Assembly: GCF_018139145.2 (NCBI RefSeq) | Contig: NC_059481.1 | Span: 5,630,368 to 5,694,367 of the forward strand | Length of the DNA: 64,000 nt | Direction: 5' to 3' | Source of the DNA: Gymnogyps californianus | Lineage: Eukaryota; Chordata; Aves; Accipitriformes; Cathartidae | In this document: one piece after another, positions 63,166-64,000 of the stretch | Numbering within the stretch: position 1 is the stretch's first letter | Layout: each line of letters begins with the position of its first letter | Translations under genes and position numbers: made by a program | The notes under the pieces: generated by a model | What the model saw: the letters and a program-made list of their open reading frames with translations, nothing else | Databases searched by the model: none | Told to the model about the DNA's origin: nothing

Positions 63166-64000
63166 GTACAACCTTTTCCTTTCATTAGTTTTTATTTGAG
63201 GAAGGGAAAAATCACGTCTGAAAGTCATATATATTGCAAAACAGGCCATTCACTGTTTCAGAATCCCCTTTCAAAACATCCATACTGTAATTCTTTCTTA
63301 CAGACAAAATAGAAATAATATTGATCTTTCTCACTTGCACTGAATCTCTAACATGACACAACGGGGAAGAAAGGCACACCTGAAAAACAGAAATGGTAAT
63401 ACTGGGTCATTTGAAAGCCTAGCTAGTCTAGAACTGCAGCACCTCAAAAGACAACCTAACTATGAAAGCAGACTCATGCTTCACGTATGGAGGAAGGCTA
63501 GTGTTGCTAATAGTCTTCCTTTGTCATGAGAGCAGAGGTGCAACCTTGACAAATACAAAACTGGTGATACATAGTTTTCTATGCCAGGAGTGGTGGTATA
63601 CTTTTTGTAGTCATGCAGAAGCAAAGATACTACTGAAAATGGCTTCTGCATCTCAGTAGACAAGGTATTGAGGAAGGAAGGGAGAGAACAAAACCTCCAG
63701 ATTAGCGTGAAACTCTCCAGTGGGGGAAATCGGATGGAGAATCCCGATCCTCGGTTTTCATTTTTGCTTCATGTGGCTGGTGTTGTCACTAAAGCCCACC
63801 AGGTGGCAGCATGAAGAAGTTGTAGTTACATGCTGGGCTGTTTGTCTTGAAGCTGCATTTGGGGGGCGATTTGCCGTGGAAAAAAAAAAAAAAGGATTGC
63901 TGCAATCAGAATATGTTGAATATGGATTTTATTGTCTGACTGGACCTATTTTTGAAACCAGTGTGTGAGAAGACTTAATCTGTCTCTCTAATGCGCTTGC
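63166..64000. other. unique non-coding DNA to the window end
   Basis: An A-run of about 15 lies near 63879-63893. No gene or repeat is recognised. If the adjacent exon is real, this is intron. Confidence 0.4.

Overview
The window looks like non-coding nuclear DNA from a bird, probably a neoavian. The evidence is interspersed-repeat content: CR1 LINE 3' ends, solo LTRs of two endogenous-retrovirus (ERV) families of a kind I recognise from neoavian genomes, and worn MIR/L2-type relics shared across amniotes. No bacterial or organellar features are present. I found no complete protein-coding gene. Nearly all open frames are short and have no flanking splice or codon signals, so I read them as chance.

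Layout. At 160-262 there is a possible last coding exon: a pyrimidine-rich acceptor, short open frames ending within 100 bp, and an AATAAA plus a GT-rich stretch about 1 kb downstream. From about 1.2 kb to 59.6 kb the DNA is intergenic or intronic. It is AT-rich and carries homopolymer tracts, CR1 pieces (22.0, 36.1, 46.0 kb), MIR/L2 relics (15.5, 27.2, 31.0, 31.3, 33.7, 57.1, 58.7 kb) and six LTRs. Four LTRs belong to family 1 (starts TGTCCTGGTTTC): a 79-bp internally deleted relic at 2955-3033, a minus-strand solo LTR at 51330-51904, and a nested pair at 55813-57001 in which a plus-strand copy (55988-56588) sits inside a minus-strand copy. Two belong to family 2 (starts TGTATTGGGTTTGC): solo LTRs at 24325-25491 and 38364-39506. 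Target-site duplications (TSDs) of 5 bp can be read beside all six; five are exact and one has a single mismatch. No ERV internal genes are present.

At 59.69-60.14 kb there is a dense CpG island with a GC box and candidate splice donors, the best promoter candidate in the window. About 3 kb further on, at 63122-63165, a 44-bp segment with good acceptor and donor signals may be a small exon of the same plus-strand gene. A plausible but unproven arrangement is the tail of one gene at the left edge, about 58 kb of intergenic DNA, then the promoter and first small exons of another gene at the right edge. I cannot name either gene.

I found no convincing undescribed biological system. The most informative structures are the TSD-resolved nested LTR pair, which also forms a long inverted repeat, the mini-LTR with its original TSD intact, and the antisense open frames kept in both family-2 LTRs.
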